From the NCBI RefSeq assembly GCF_017498545.1, contig NZ_CP071793.1, forward strand, positions 8,612,256-8,676,255: a stretch of 64,000 nt of DNA, given 5' to 3'. A program made the translations under genes and the position numbers. The number at the start of each line of letters is the position of its first letter. The stretch's first letter is position 1. The notes beneath the pieces are model-generated. The model saw only the letters and a program-made list of their open reading frames with translations. It ran no database searches and was not told the DNA's origin. Positions 17,801 through 26,196 of the stretch are shown here, piece by piece. This stretch comes from Sulfidibacter corallicola. Its GTDB lineage: Bacteria; Acidobacteriota; Holophagae; Acanthopleuribacterales; Acanthopleuribacteraceae.

Positions 17801-18709
17801 TCAGCGCTGCACCCAGGTCGGGGACTTGCCGATCTTGTCCAAGAGAAAGTCCATGAAGACCCTCACTTTTGTGGTCAGGACGTTCGACTTCGGGTAGACG
17901 AGCCAGAGCACGGAATGGTCGTTGACCACGTACTCCGGCAGAACGCGGACCAGCGAACCGGTGGCGAGTTCGCGGTGCACGCTCCAGAGTGAATTGACGG
18001 AAATACCCGCCCCCGCGACGGTTACCAGCTTTTGGCTCAGCCCGTCGTCGACGACCAATCGGCATCCCGCCTGGCGTGGGTCGAATTGACCCGATGCTCC
18101 GCCAGGACCCATCAACTCTTTCGGAGACTGGTCCTTGAAGGCGATCAGTTGATGCTCGCTGAGGTCGTCCGGGTGCCGGGGCGTTCCACTTCGTTCCAAG
18201 TAATCCGGGGCGGCGCACAGGACGCGCTCGTCGTCGGCCAGTTTGCGGCTCTTGAGGCTGGTGGCCGCCAGCACCGAATTGCGCAGGGCCAAGTCGAAAC
18301 TGCCCTCGATCAAATTGAATTGCATGTCCGATAGCCGCAGGTCGAGCTTGATACCGGGATGCAACTCGAGGAACTCGGGTAGGAGAGGGGCGATGTAGAG
18401 CTGGGCGAAGGTGCTGGGTGCGGTGAATCGCAAGGTGCCTGTCACGGTCGAGTGTCCCTGCCCCAATGCCGCACGGGCCGCACTTTCCTGGGCCAAAATC
18501 TCCTTGGCGTAGGGCAGGAACTCGGCCCCCTCCAGGGATAGGGTCACTTTTCTGGTAGAGCGGTGCAGCAAATCCGCCCCGAGTGCGTTTTCCAGTTTGG
18601 CCAGCCTGGCGCTGGCCACGGCCGGCGCCAGGCCGAGCTCCCGGCCGGCAGCGCTGATGTTCCGCTTCTCCGCGGCCAAAACGAAGAGCTGTACGCTTTC
18701 TGTATCCAT
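17801..18709 (-). CDS. LysR-family transcriptional regulator
   Basis: A 302-residue regulator with an N-terminal winged HTH (VQLFVLAAEKRNISAAGREL, then GLAPAVASARLAKLENALGA, then LLHRSTRKVTLS) and a periplasmic-binding-like effector domain (GTLRFTAPSTFAQLYIAPLL, then LELHPGIKLDLRLSD). It is close to the DsdC/YhjC-like group of short LysR repressors/activators by general look. It is divergent from the crotonase operon with a 119-base AT-rich gap, the standard arrangement in which the LysR protein controls both its own gene and the neighbour in response to a pathway intermediate. Confidence 0.93.
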   Translation of the reverse strand: MDTESVQLFVLAAEKRNISAAGRELGLAPAVASARLAKLENALGADLLHRSTRKVTLSLEGAEFLPYAKEILAQESAARAALGQGHSTVTGTLRFTAPSTFAQLYIAPLLPEFLELHPGIKLDLRLSDMQFNLIEGSFDLALRNSVLAATSLKSRKLADDERVLCAAPDYLERSGTPRHPDDLSEHQLIAFKDQSPKELMGPGGASGQFDPRQAGCRLVVDDGLSQKLVTVAGAGISVNSLWSVHRELATGSLVRVLPEYVVNDHSVLWLVYPKSNVLTTKVRVFMDFLLDKIGKSPTWVQR

Positions 18710-18757
18710 ATGATTATATCCATTTTCCGAATTATGAATTAAATAATAGGTTGTTTA

Positions 18758-18763
18758 TATAAT
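18758..18763 (+). promoter_or_regulatory. Candidate -10 box for the crotonase operon
   Basis: A perfect TATAAT lies in the AT-rich divergent gap, about 65 bases before the crotonase ATG. No good -35 hexamer is seen 17 bases upstream, which fits a promoter needing an activator such as the divergent LysR protein. Confidence 0.4.
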
Positions 18764-18828
18764 TTTTCAAGATGATATCGTTTCCTCATCGCATTTTGGA
18801 GCTACCAGTTTCGTTTAGGAGATGCCAT

Positions 18829-19674
18829 ATGAGTTACGATCAGTTCACTACCTTTCGCGTTAACATCGAAAACGCCGTTGCCTGGGTCACGTTCGACTAC
18901 CCACCCGTCAACATTCAGGGTTTGCCCATGTTGGCCGATCTGAACAGGCTGGCGGAAGCACTGGAACTGGATCGCGACATCAAGGTCGTCGTCTTCCAAT
19001 CCGCCCATCCCGAGATTTTCGTGGCCCATGCCGACACGGATTTCCTCAAGGACATGTCCACGACCGCGGTTTCTCGCGACGCGGTCGAATTGCTCGACCT
19101 CCAAACCACACTGGAGCGCATCAGCAAGCTGCCCCAGGCGACCATCGCCAAAATCGAGGGTTTCGCACGCGGCGGCGGTCACGAATTTGCCTTGGCTTGC
19201 GATATGCGCTTCGCGGCTCGCGGCAAGGCCAAGTTCATGCAAATGGAAGTCGCGATGGGCATCCTTCCCTGCGGCGGTGGCGCTTCGCGCATGGCGCGTC
19301 AAGTAGGCCTGGGTCGCGCCCTGGAAATCATCCTGAGCGCCGAAGACTTCGACGCGGACAAGGCCGAGGCTTACGGCACCATCAACAAGGCACTCGACCC
19401 AGAAGACATCGGCCCCCATGTGGAAGCGCTGGCCAACCGAATCGCGCACTGGCCGGCGGCCTCCATCCATGCCTGTAAACAGGCCGTCCATGCCTCCACC
19501 GATATGACCATTGCGGACGCCCTGATGGAAGAGGCCTACTGGCTCTACCAGTCCATGAGCCAAACTCCGGCGCAGAAGCGGTTCCAATACGCGAACGACA
19601 ACGGCGCCCAGTTCGACATGAACAATCAGCGCGGCTGGAACGAGGTGCTGCTGGGCATTCAGGAGATTCAGTAA
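18829..19674 (+). CDS. Enoyl-CoA hydratase/isomerase (crotonase) family protein
   Basis: A 281-residue crotonase-fold protein. The oxyanion-hole and CoA-binding region is KIEGFARGGGHEFALACDMR, followed by GKAKFMQMEVAMGILPCGGG. The second crotonase Glu position is not the usual EVNLG form (here EVAMGILP), so hydratase activity cannot be assumed; isomerase, hydrolase or lyase chemistry on an acyl-CoA is possible. The start at 18829 follows AGGAG by 7 bases; the open frame extends further upstream but without a ribosome site. First gene of a three-gene operon; its stop TAA shares a base with the next ATG. Confidence 0.9.
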   Translation: MSYDQFTTFRVNIENAVAWVTFDYPPVNIQGLPMLADLNRLAEALELDRDIKVVVFQSAHPEIFVAHADTDFLKDMSTTAVSRDAVELLDLQTTLERISKLPQATIAKIEGFARGGGHEFALACDMRFAARGKAKFMQMEVAMGILPCGGGASRMARQVGLGRALEIILSAEDFDADKAEAYGTINKALDPEDIGPHVEALANRIAHWPAASIHACKQAVHASTDMTIADALMEEAYWLYQSMSQTPAQKRFQYANDNGAQFDMNNQRGWNEVLLGIQEIQ

Positions 19675-20081
19675 TGGGGAACCTCGAACAGAACAAGCAA
19701 ACGGTGCGCGAATTTTTCGAACGTTTCTCGGCCGGCGATGTTCCCGGTGCGCTCGGACTCCTCCACGATGCCGTCGTCTGGAGGGTGATGGGCCGGGAAG
19801 GCGGTCTGCCGATGTCGGGCGAAATGGACAGAAACGGGATCGCCGATCTGATGGGCGTGGTGAAGGACGCAATCCCGAACGGGATGAGGCTGACGCCCAC
19901 GGGGTGGACGGCGGAAGGGGACAGGGTCGCCCTGGAAATGGAATCCTATGGGGAAATGGCAGACGGAACGATCTACAACAACCTGTACCACTTTCTGGTT
20001 ACACTCTCGGAAGGAAAAATCACCTCGCTTCGAGAATACATGGATACGCATCACGTCAAGCGGGTATTCATTGACGGCTGA
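19674..20081 (+). CDS. SnoaL/NTF2-like (ketosteroid-isomerase-related) protein
   Basis: A 135-residue single-domain NTF2-fold protein: N-terminal helices NKQTVREFFERFSAGDVPGA, then LGLLHDAVVWRVMG, then a curved sheet with VALEMESYGEMADGTIYNNL and a final strand ITSLREYMDTHHVKRVF. The family includes isomerases, cyclases, dehydratases and scavenging binding proteins; the catalytic role here cannot be assigned. It overlaps the crotonase stop by one base, so the two are translationally coupled and probably act in one pathway. Confidence 0.85.
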   Translation: MGNLEQNKQTVREFFERFSAGDVPGALGLLHDAVVWRVMGREGGLPMSGEMDRNGIADLMGVVKDAIPNGMRLTPTGWTAEGDRVALEMESYGEMADGTIYNNLYHFLVTLSEGKITSLREYMDTHHVKRVFIDG

Positions 20082-20153
20082 AATGGTCGGGTGTCCCCGT
20101 ACCTCTGGCCGCCAACCTTCTGCCGAAATTCGCGAAAGATAGGAGTGACGCAC

Positions 20154-20963
20154 ATGCCGCAAACGATACTCATCACCGGTTCGACGGATGGCATCGGTTT
20201 GGAAACAGCCAAGATGCTGGCTCCCATGGGCCATCATCTCCTGCTGCACGGGCGCAATCGTGCCAAATTGGAAAAGGCTGAACAAACGCTCGCTGCACGG
20301 CCAGGCAATGGGCGCGTCGAAAGCTATGCCGCCGATCTCTCGCGCCTGGACGAGGTCGAGGCCCTCGCGAAGGCGGTGGCGGAAACGCACCCAAAACTCG
20401 ACGTACTGATCAACAACGCGGGCGTCTACAACGCACCCGTTCCCATCACGGATGACGGGCTCGACGTGCGGTTCGCGGTCAATACCATCGCTCCCTATCT
20501 GTTGACCCAGCGGCTCTTGCCGTTGCTCGACAGATCCGGGCGCGTGGTCAATCTGTCTTCGGCCGCGCAGTCGCCCGTCGACCCCGACGCACTTGCCGGC
20601 AAAACGCGCCTGTCCACCGGCGCGGCCTATGCCCAAAGCAAACTGGCCCTGACGATGTGGTCTCGCGAGATGGCCGAATACCTGGCGGATGGCGGTCCGG
20701 CCATCATTGCAGTGAATCCCGGGTCCATGCTTGGCAGCAAGATGGTACAGCAGGCCTTCGGTGTGGCCGGCGGCGACATCCGCATCGGCGGCGACATTCT
20801 CTGCAAGGCGGCGCTTGACGATTCGTTCGCTGCAGCTTCCGGACAGTACTTCGACAACGACAAAGGGGTCTTCGCACCACCTCATCCCGATGCGCTCGAC
20901 TCGCGGAAATCGCAAGAAGTCGTGCGGGTGATCGAACGGATTTTGGCTGAGAAAAAATCATAA
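20154..20963 (+). CDS. Short-chain dehydrogenase/reductase
   Basis: A 269-residue classical SDR. The cofactor motif is ITGSTDGIGLETAK (TGxxxGIG), NNAG occurs in LDVLINNAGVYNAPVP, the catalytic Ser is in RVVNLSSAAQSP, and the YxxxK pair is in GAAYAQSKLALTMW. An Arg after the second strand (LLLHGRNRAKLEKA) favours NADP(H). The start at 20154 follows AGGAG by 9 bases. It is the last gene of the operon, 72 bases after the SnoaL-like gene, and a terminator follows at 20987-21016. With the crotonase-like enzyme it suggests modification of a small carbonyl or acyl compound. Confidence 0.93.
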   Translation: MPQTILITGSTDGIGLETAKMLAPMGHHLLLHGRNRAKLEKAEQTLAARPGNGRVESYAADLSRLDEVEALAKAVAETHPKLDVLINNAGVYNAPVPITDDGLDVRFAVNTIAPYLLTQRLLPLLDRSGRVVNLSSAAQSPVDPDALAGKTRLSTGAAYAQSKLALTMWSREMAEYLADGGPAIIAVNPGSMLGSKMVQQAFGVAGGDIRIGGDILCKAALDDSFAAASGQYFDNDKGVFAPPHPDALDSRKSQEVVRVIERILAEKKS

Positions 20964-20986
20964 GCGGAAGCAGATCTTTTGAAGGG

Positions 20987-21016
20987 CCGGTGTTCGGTCA
21001 CATGAACACCGGTTTT
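20987..21016 (+). terminator. Intrinsic terminator of the crotonase-SDR operon
   Basis: A 9-bp perfect stem (ccggtgttc at 20987-20995, gaacaccgg at 21004-21012) with an 8-base loop is followed directly by TTTT, 24 bases after the SDR stop codon. Confidence 0.8.
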
Positions 21017-21372
21017 GAAAGACAATTTCCATACTTGATCATCGGCGCACTTGGATTTTTCGGGAATCATTGCCCTACATGCCGTAAAGATATCTTTCTC
21101 CGAACGATTCATCAGAAACCCAGGAACCACCGAAACCAGGAAATCGGCAGGGTCGACCGTGCGAACGCGAGGCCCCGCGAGGACAAGGTACCATCTCTCC
21201 GGCCTCCTTCCTGGATTCCGTACTTCATGGGTTCCCGATATTTTTCTCGGGGGTTTCGAGAATTTCGGACAAGTACCCTCCACGGGCCCCAACGAAAGGT
21301 GAGTGGCACACCGGCATTCGCATCGGATCTGCCACTACCCGAGAATCACCAGGTTTCAGGCTGGAACCGGAG
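21017..21372. other. Intergenic region, no gene seen
   Basis: This 356-base gap between convergent genes holds no convincing frame. The piece around 21200-21262 (a ttcatgggttcccg core flanked by ttcctg and ttttctcgg) resembles one at about 45266-45313 and may be a copy of a dispersed intergenic repeat. Confidence 0.4.
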
Positions 21373-24300
21373 TCACTTTGGTGACGCTTCTTCGACCTTG
21401 CCGCGGGGCAGCGTCATCACCACCAGGCAGCCGCCCTCGCTGCCTCGCGCCAGCGACATGCGGCCCGCGTGTTCCTGGACCACCACGTCGTAGGTCAGGG
21501 TCAATCCGAGGCCCAGGTGCTCGCCGCCCGTGGGCTTGGTCGTGAAAAAGGGCGTGAACACCTGGTTGGCGACCGTATCGGCGAGGCCGGGTCCGTTGTC
21601 CTCGATCTCGATCGTGACCTCTTCGGAATGGGCGCTGGTCCGCACCCAGATCGTGCCTTCGATATGGGATTCCGATTCCGGACGACTCAGGATCGCCTCG
21701 ACCGCGTTCGTGACGACGTTGATGATGGCCCGACTCAAATTTTGGGGCACGGCCACGATCGAGCCCGCGTTGGGATCGAGATCCAAAAGGAAATGGATTT
21801 GGATGGTGTCGTTCTTGACCTTGAAGCGGTGGTAGGCCAGGGCGGTGTACTGATCCACCAAACGGTTGATCTCCACGTCCTGGCGCTCGGCGCTCTTGCC
21901 ACCCGTCAAGGTCAGCATCTTTTCGATGACCTGCTCCAGCTTGCGACCGTGGTACCGGGTTCGCTCGCAGCAGCGATCCAGGTCGTTCAACAACTCCAGG
22001 AACCGATCCAGCACCTCCTCCGGAATGGGGTCGCGGTTTTCGTTGAGGAAGGTGTCCATCTCCTGAAGCAGCTCCAGGGTGAGATCGCTGAAATTGTTGA
22101 TGAAGTTGAGCGGGTTCTTGATCTCGTGGGCCAGACCGCCGGTCAGGGTGCCCATCGATGCCATCTTCTCCTTCATGATCAACTGGTTTTGGGTGCGCAC
22201 GATCTCGGCGTTCTTGGCCGCCAGTTCCTGGTTTTTGGCTTCCAGGCGCTCGGTCCGTTCCGTGACCTTCTGCTCCAGATTGCGATGCACGTCCAGGAGC
22301 CGCAGGTGCATGGTGACCCGCGCCAACAGCTCGTGTTTGGAGATGGGTTTGGTGAGGTAGTCGTTGGCTCCGGAGGCGAACCCCTCCACCAGGTCCGAAA
22401 TGCGGTTGCGCGCCGTGAGGAAGATGATCGGCAGTTCGTTGGGCGAATAGCGGCGGCGGATGCGTTTGCAGACTTCGTATCCGGAAAGCTGGGGCATCAT
22501 GATGTCCAGCAGGACCAGGTCGAATCGGATCTCGTGGTTGAGCAGGGCCAGGGCCGATTGACCGTCGGCGGCTTCGGTCAGGTGGTAGTTGCGCAGGGAT
22601 AGGTGGTTGATCAGGACACGTCGATTGACCGCTTCGTCGTCCACGATCAGGATGTTGAAGTCACCACCGGTCTGGGGCACGGAGGGACCCTGGCTCTCGT
22701 CGTCCAAGGTGTCCATGGGCAGGATTCGGCCCAGGATCTGTTGCTGGACCTCGCTCGGTGCTTGAGCCGGCTCCGAGGATCGCGGCAGGGTGAACCGGAA
22801 GGTGCTGCCGCAGCCCATGGCCGAGTCCACCTGAATGGTCCCTCCGTGGCGTTCGACCAAGGCTTTGGTCAGCGCCAGGCCCAAGCCGGAGCCGCGATGC
22901 TTGCGGGTGACCGAAGCCTCGAGCTGTTCGAAGGACCGGAACAGGCGCTCCTGCTTGTTGCGTGGGATGCCGACGCCGGTGTCGCTGACCCGGACCGAGA
23001 TCTTGTCGCCCTGTACCTCGGCGCCCACTGCGATATGGCCGGCCTCGGTGAACTTGACCGCGTTGTCGAGCAGGTGAAAGAGAATCTGTTGAAGGCGATC
23101 CTCGTCGGCGAACACGGGGGGCAGGGCCGGGTCGATCTCGTTTCGCAGTTCGAGCGGCTTGGCGCCAAGGGAGGGTTGATAGAGCTGCAGCACCAGGTCA
23201 CAGATCGTGTGTAGATTGAGCGGCTTGCAATGCAGCGGCAGACGTTCGTGCCTCAGCTTCGCGAAATCCAGCACGTCGTTGACCTGGCCCATGAGGCGGC
23301 GCGCGCAGTGAACGATCAAGGCCAGGTTGAAGCGCGTCTGTTTGGGAAGCTCGCCCGTGACCCCGTCCATCAGCGACTCCGCCAAGCCGATGATGCCGTT
23401 GAGCGGCGTGCGGAACTCGTGGGACGTATTGGCCAGAAAATCGTCCTTCAGCCGATTGAGTCGCCGCTCGTGGGCCAGCATCAGCCGCTGGCGCCGGATG
23501 AACGAGAGCGTCAGCAAGGCCGCGAACCCCGCATAGGACGCATAGGCCCACCAGGTCCGCCAGGGAGCCGGCGCCATGTGCACTTCGATTTCGGTGCCCT
23601 CCAGGTTCCAGACGCCGTCGCCGTTGGAGGCGCGGACCTGAAAGACATATTCGCCCGCCGGCAACCCGGTATAGGTGGCGAAGCGTTTGTTGGCGCGGGT
23701 TTCGATCCAGTCCACGTCGTACCCCTGCAACCGGTACCGGTAACGCTGGCGCTTGGGATGCGCGAAGTGGAGCGCCGCGAACTCGAATCCGATGACCGTG
23801 TGGCGGTGGTTCAGTTCCAATCGCTCGGCCGCCAACAGCGGTTTCGATAACAACCCGTGATCCGGCGCCGGCATGACCGGTTGATTGAACAACAAGAATT
23901 CGGTCAGGACCACGGCAGGCAGGTACTGGTCGACGCCGATTCGATTCGGAAAGAAATGGTTGTACCCGTTCAGCCCGCCGAAGAAAAAGGACCCGTCGGG
24001 ATGGCTCAGAAAGGAACTCACGTTGAATTCGTTGCCCTGAAGGCCGTCGTCGCGGTCGAAGTGGTGGAACTTGGCATGTTCGGGGTCGAACCGCGAGATA
24101 CCGCCATTGGTGCTGATCCACAGATGGCCGCGATCGTCTTCGAGGATGCCGTTGATGAAATCGTTCGCCATGCCGTCGTCCGTCGTGTAGCTGCGAAAGG
24201 TGCCGCTTTCGGTGTTCATACGGTTCAGGCCACCGGAGGTGCCGATCCAAAAGGAACCGTCGCGCGCATGATGAAGGACGGTCACGCGATGGTGACTCAG

Positions 24301-26028
24301 GGCGTCCATCCGATCGGGATCGGGGAAAAAAGCCGTGAACCGGCGCTCATCGACCGCAAACCGGTAAAGCCCGTTGTCGGTCGCCAGCCACAGACCCCGA
24401 TCGGGATCCTCGGCCAATTGCCAGATGCGGCTTTCCAGGAATTGCGGATATCGCGGATCGCCGGTCATGTAGCGGGTGAATCGCCCGGTCTCGCGATCCA
24501 TGGTGTTGAGCCCGTTTTCGGTAGCGATCCAAAAGCGACCTTCGCCATCGACGAGCATGTCGGAAACCCGTGGATGGCTCAGCGTTTCGGGGTCTTCCAA
24601 TCGACTTGAAAAGCGCGAGAAGGTCCCGGTCTCCCGCTCGAAACGGTTCAAGCCGTTTTCGGTGCCCACCCAAAGCGTATCCTGCTCGTCCACGTACAGG
24701 CTGCGAATCACGCCGTCCGTCAACGATGTGGGTCGCTTGGGTTCGTGGTTGAAGTGCTGGAATCGTCCGGTGTCGGACTCCAGGCGGTTCAGCCCGTCCC
24801 CGGTGCCGACCCACAGGTTTTCGCTGCGGTCGAGCGCGAAGCACAACACGTGATCGTTGCTGAGGCTGCGCGGTTGGCCCGGCAGGTGGCGCACCAGGTT
24901 GAACGATTTGATGTGGCGTGGATCGTAACAACTGAGGCCACTGCCGTCGGTGCCGATCCAGAGCAATCCAGCGCGGTCCTGATGCAGTCGGGCGATCGAA
25001 TCCTGGGCGATGCTGAAAGGATCGGCACGGTTGTGGCGCCAGACCCGTTTTTTACCGGTGACGGTGTGGTAGGTGATCAGCCCACCGCCTTCGGTGGCCA
25101 CCCACAACTCGTCGGGGTTCAGGCGGTTGATGGCCAGCGACCAAATCGGGTAGGGGCTTTCGAACAAGGGAATCGGCGTGACCGTTTCGGTAATGGGATC
25201 GAACCGATCCAGGCCCGTTTCGGTACCCAGCCACAGCGTGCCGCGCGCATCCTGAACACCGTGCCACACCCAGCGGTGGCTCAGCGTTCCCGGTCCCTGG
25301 CCGCCGGGAATCCAGCGCGTTTCGGTGGAGGCGGGGTCGAACAGTGAAATGCCCTGGCCGGAACAGACCGCCAAGCGCCCGTCGCGTAGCGGGACGATCG
25401 CGGTCGCCATGGCGTAACTGCCCGTGTGGGGTTGTTTGCGGACGGCGGGATAGCGATGAAACCGGTTGGTTTCCAAATCCAGTCGATAGAGGCCACCCGA
25501 GCTGGTTGCTATGAACAATCCCCACTTGGGATCTTCGTAGAGATCCCATACCCAGGGGTGCTGAAGCCAGTCCTCGCGATCGGGTTGGGGCAGGTAGCGG
25601 GTGAAGCGCATGGTGTCCAAATCGAAGAGGTTGAAGCCATTGGAGGTGCCGACCCATATCTGGTGCGACTCGGGATCGGCCCGCGGTTCCAATGCGGTGA
25701 TGAAGTTGTCCGTCAGGCTGTGGGGATCGTTGGGCCGGTGACGCAGCACCGTGAATTCGTATCCGTCGAATCGATTGAGCCCATCCTGGGTGCCCACCCA
25801 CAAGAAACCGTAGCGATCCTGCAGAATCCCGTTGATGCTGCATTGGGACAGACCCTCGGTTTGCGCGTAGTTCCGGAACCGGGGCTGCGGTGGTTGGGCC
25901 ACGACCGGCAAGCACAACACGCCCATCACCAGCGGAAACCATCGACTGGCGAAACGGCCCTGGCTCGGGCGCGCCGATACCCCGACGTGAGGCACGGGTC
26001 CGGTTGGGAGGGACTGTCCTTGTGTCAC
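21373..26028 (-). CDS. Giant propeller hybrid histidine kinase with two kinase cores
   Basis: About 1,550 residues. After a signal-like segment (WFPLVMGVLCLPVVAQ) come 14 two-component propeller repeats of the form WVGTxxGLNRFD (about residues 60-680), a Y_Y_Y domain, one TM helix near 830, a HisKA/HATPase core (His in NTSHEFRTPLNGIIGL, about 869; G boxes DTGVGI and GSGLGLALT), a receiver (Asp in LVLLDIMMPQLSGYEVC), a coiled coil, and a second HisKA/HATPase core (His in GGLAHEIKNPLNFI; DNGPGL and GLGLTLTYDV). The periplasmic double propeller should sense a ligand; the second kinase core may take phosphate from or respond to the receiver. The start is uncertain: GTG 26028 has GGGA 6 bases upstream; the frame remains open to a TTG at 26067. 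No separate regulator is adjacent. Confidence 0.93.
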   Translation of the reverse strand: MTQGQSLPTGPVPHVGVSARPSQGRFASRWFPLVMGVLCLPVVAQPPQPRFRNYAQTEGLSQCSINGILQDRYGFLWVGTQDGLNRFDGYEFTVLRHRPNDPHSLTDNFITALEPRADPESHQIWVGTSNGFNLFDLDTMRFTRYLPQPDREDWLQHPWVWDLYEDPKWGLFIATSSGGLYRLDLETNRFHRYPAVRKQPHTGSYAMATAIVPLRDGRLAVCSGQGISLFDPASTETRWIPGGQGPGTLSHRWVWHGVQDARGTLWLGTETGLDRFDPITETVTPIPLFESPYPIWSLAINRLNPDELWVATEGGGLITYHTVTGKKRVWRHNRADPFSIAQDSIARLHQDRAGLLWIGTDGSGLSCYDPRHIKSFNLVRHLPGQPRSLSNDHVLCFALDRSENLWVGTGDGLNRLESDTGRFQHFNHEPKRPTSLTDGVIRSLYVDEQDTLWVGTENGLNRFERETGTFSRFSSRLEDPETLSHPRVSDMLVDGEGRFWIATENGLNTMDRETGRFTRYMTGDPRYPQFLESRIWQLAEDPDRGLWLATDNGLYRFAVDERRFTAFFPDPDRMDALSHHRVTVLHHARDGSFWIGTSGGLNRMNTESGTFRSYTTDDGMANDFINGILEDDRGHLWISTNGGISRFDPEHAKFHHFDRDDGLQGNEFNVSSFLSHPDGSFFFGGLNGYNHFFPNRIGVDQYLPAVVLTEFLLFNQPVMPAPDHGLLSKPLLAAERLELNHRHTVIGFEFAALHFAHPKRQRYRYRLQGYDVDWIETRANKRFATYTGLPAGEYVFQVRASNGDGVWNLEGTEIEVHMAPAPWRTWWAYASYAGFAALLTLSFIRRQRLMLAHERRLNRLKDDFLANTSHEFRTPLNGIIGLAESLMDGVTGELPKQTRFNLALIVHCARRLMGQVNDVLDFAKLRHERLPLHCKPLNLHTICDLVLQLYQPSLGAKPLELRNEIDPALPPVFADEDRLQQILFHLLDNAVKFTEAGHIAVGAEVQGDKISVRVSDTGVGIPRNKQERLFRSFEQLEASVTRKHRGSGLGLALTKALVERHGGTIQVDSAMGCGSTFRFTLPRSSEPAQAPSEVQQQILGRILPMDTLDDESQGPSVPQTGGDFNILIVDDEAVNRRVLINHLSLRNYHLTEAADGQSALALLNHEIRFDLVLLDIMMPQLSGYEVCKRIRRRYSPNELPIIFLTARNRISDLVEGFASGANDYLTKPISKHELLARVTMHLRLLDVHRNLEQKVTERTERLEAKNQELAAKNAEIVRTQNQLIMKEKMASMGTLTGGLAHEIKNPLNFINNFSDLTLELLQEMDTFLNENRDPIPEEVLDRFLELLNDLDRCCERTRYHGRKLEQVIEKMLTLTGGKSAERQDVEINRLVDQYTALAYHRFKVKNDTIQIHFLLDLDPNAGSIVAVPQNLSRAIINVVTNAVEAILSRPESESHIEGTIWVRTSAHSEEVTIEIEDNGPGLADTVANQVFTPFFTTKPTGGEHLGLGLTLTYDVVVQEHAGRMSLARGSEGGCLVVMTLPRGKVEEASPK

Positions 26029-26196
26029 CGCATTTCCCGGAATGAATGGTTTTTTAGGGAGGTTCAATTCTTCGATTATACCGGATCGAGCGTTGCTCGG
26101 GATGCGAGAGCCGACAGAAATCTGTAGTAGAATGAGCGCGATTTTCTGGTTTCGTAGGTTCCATGTCCCTCATCGTGGGGTCGATCGGAGGCGGTT

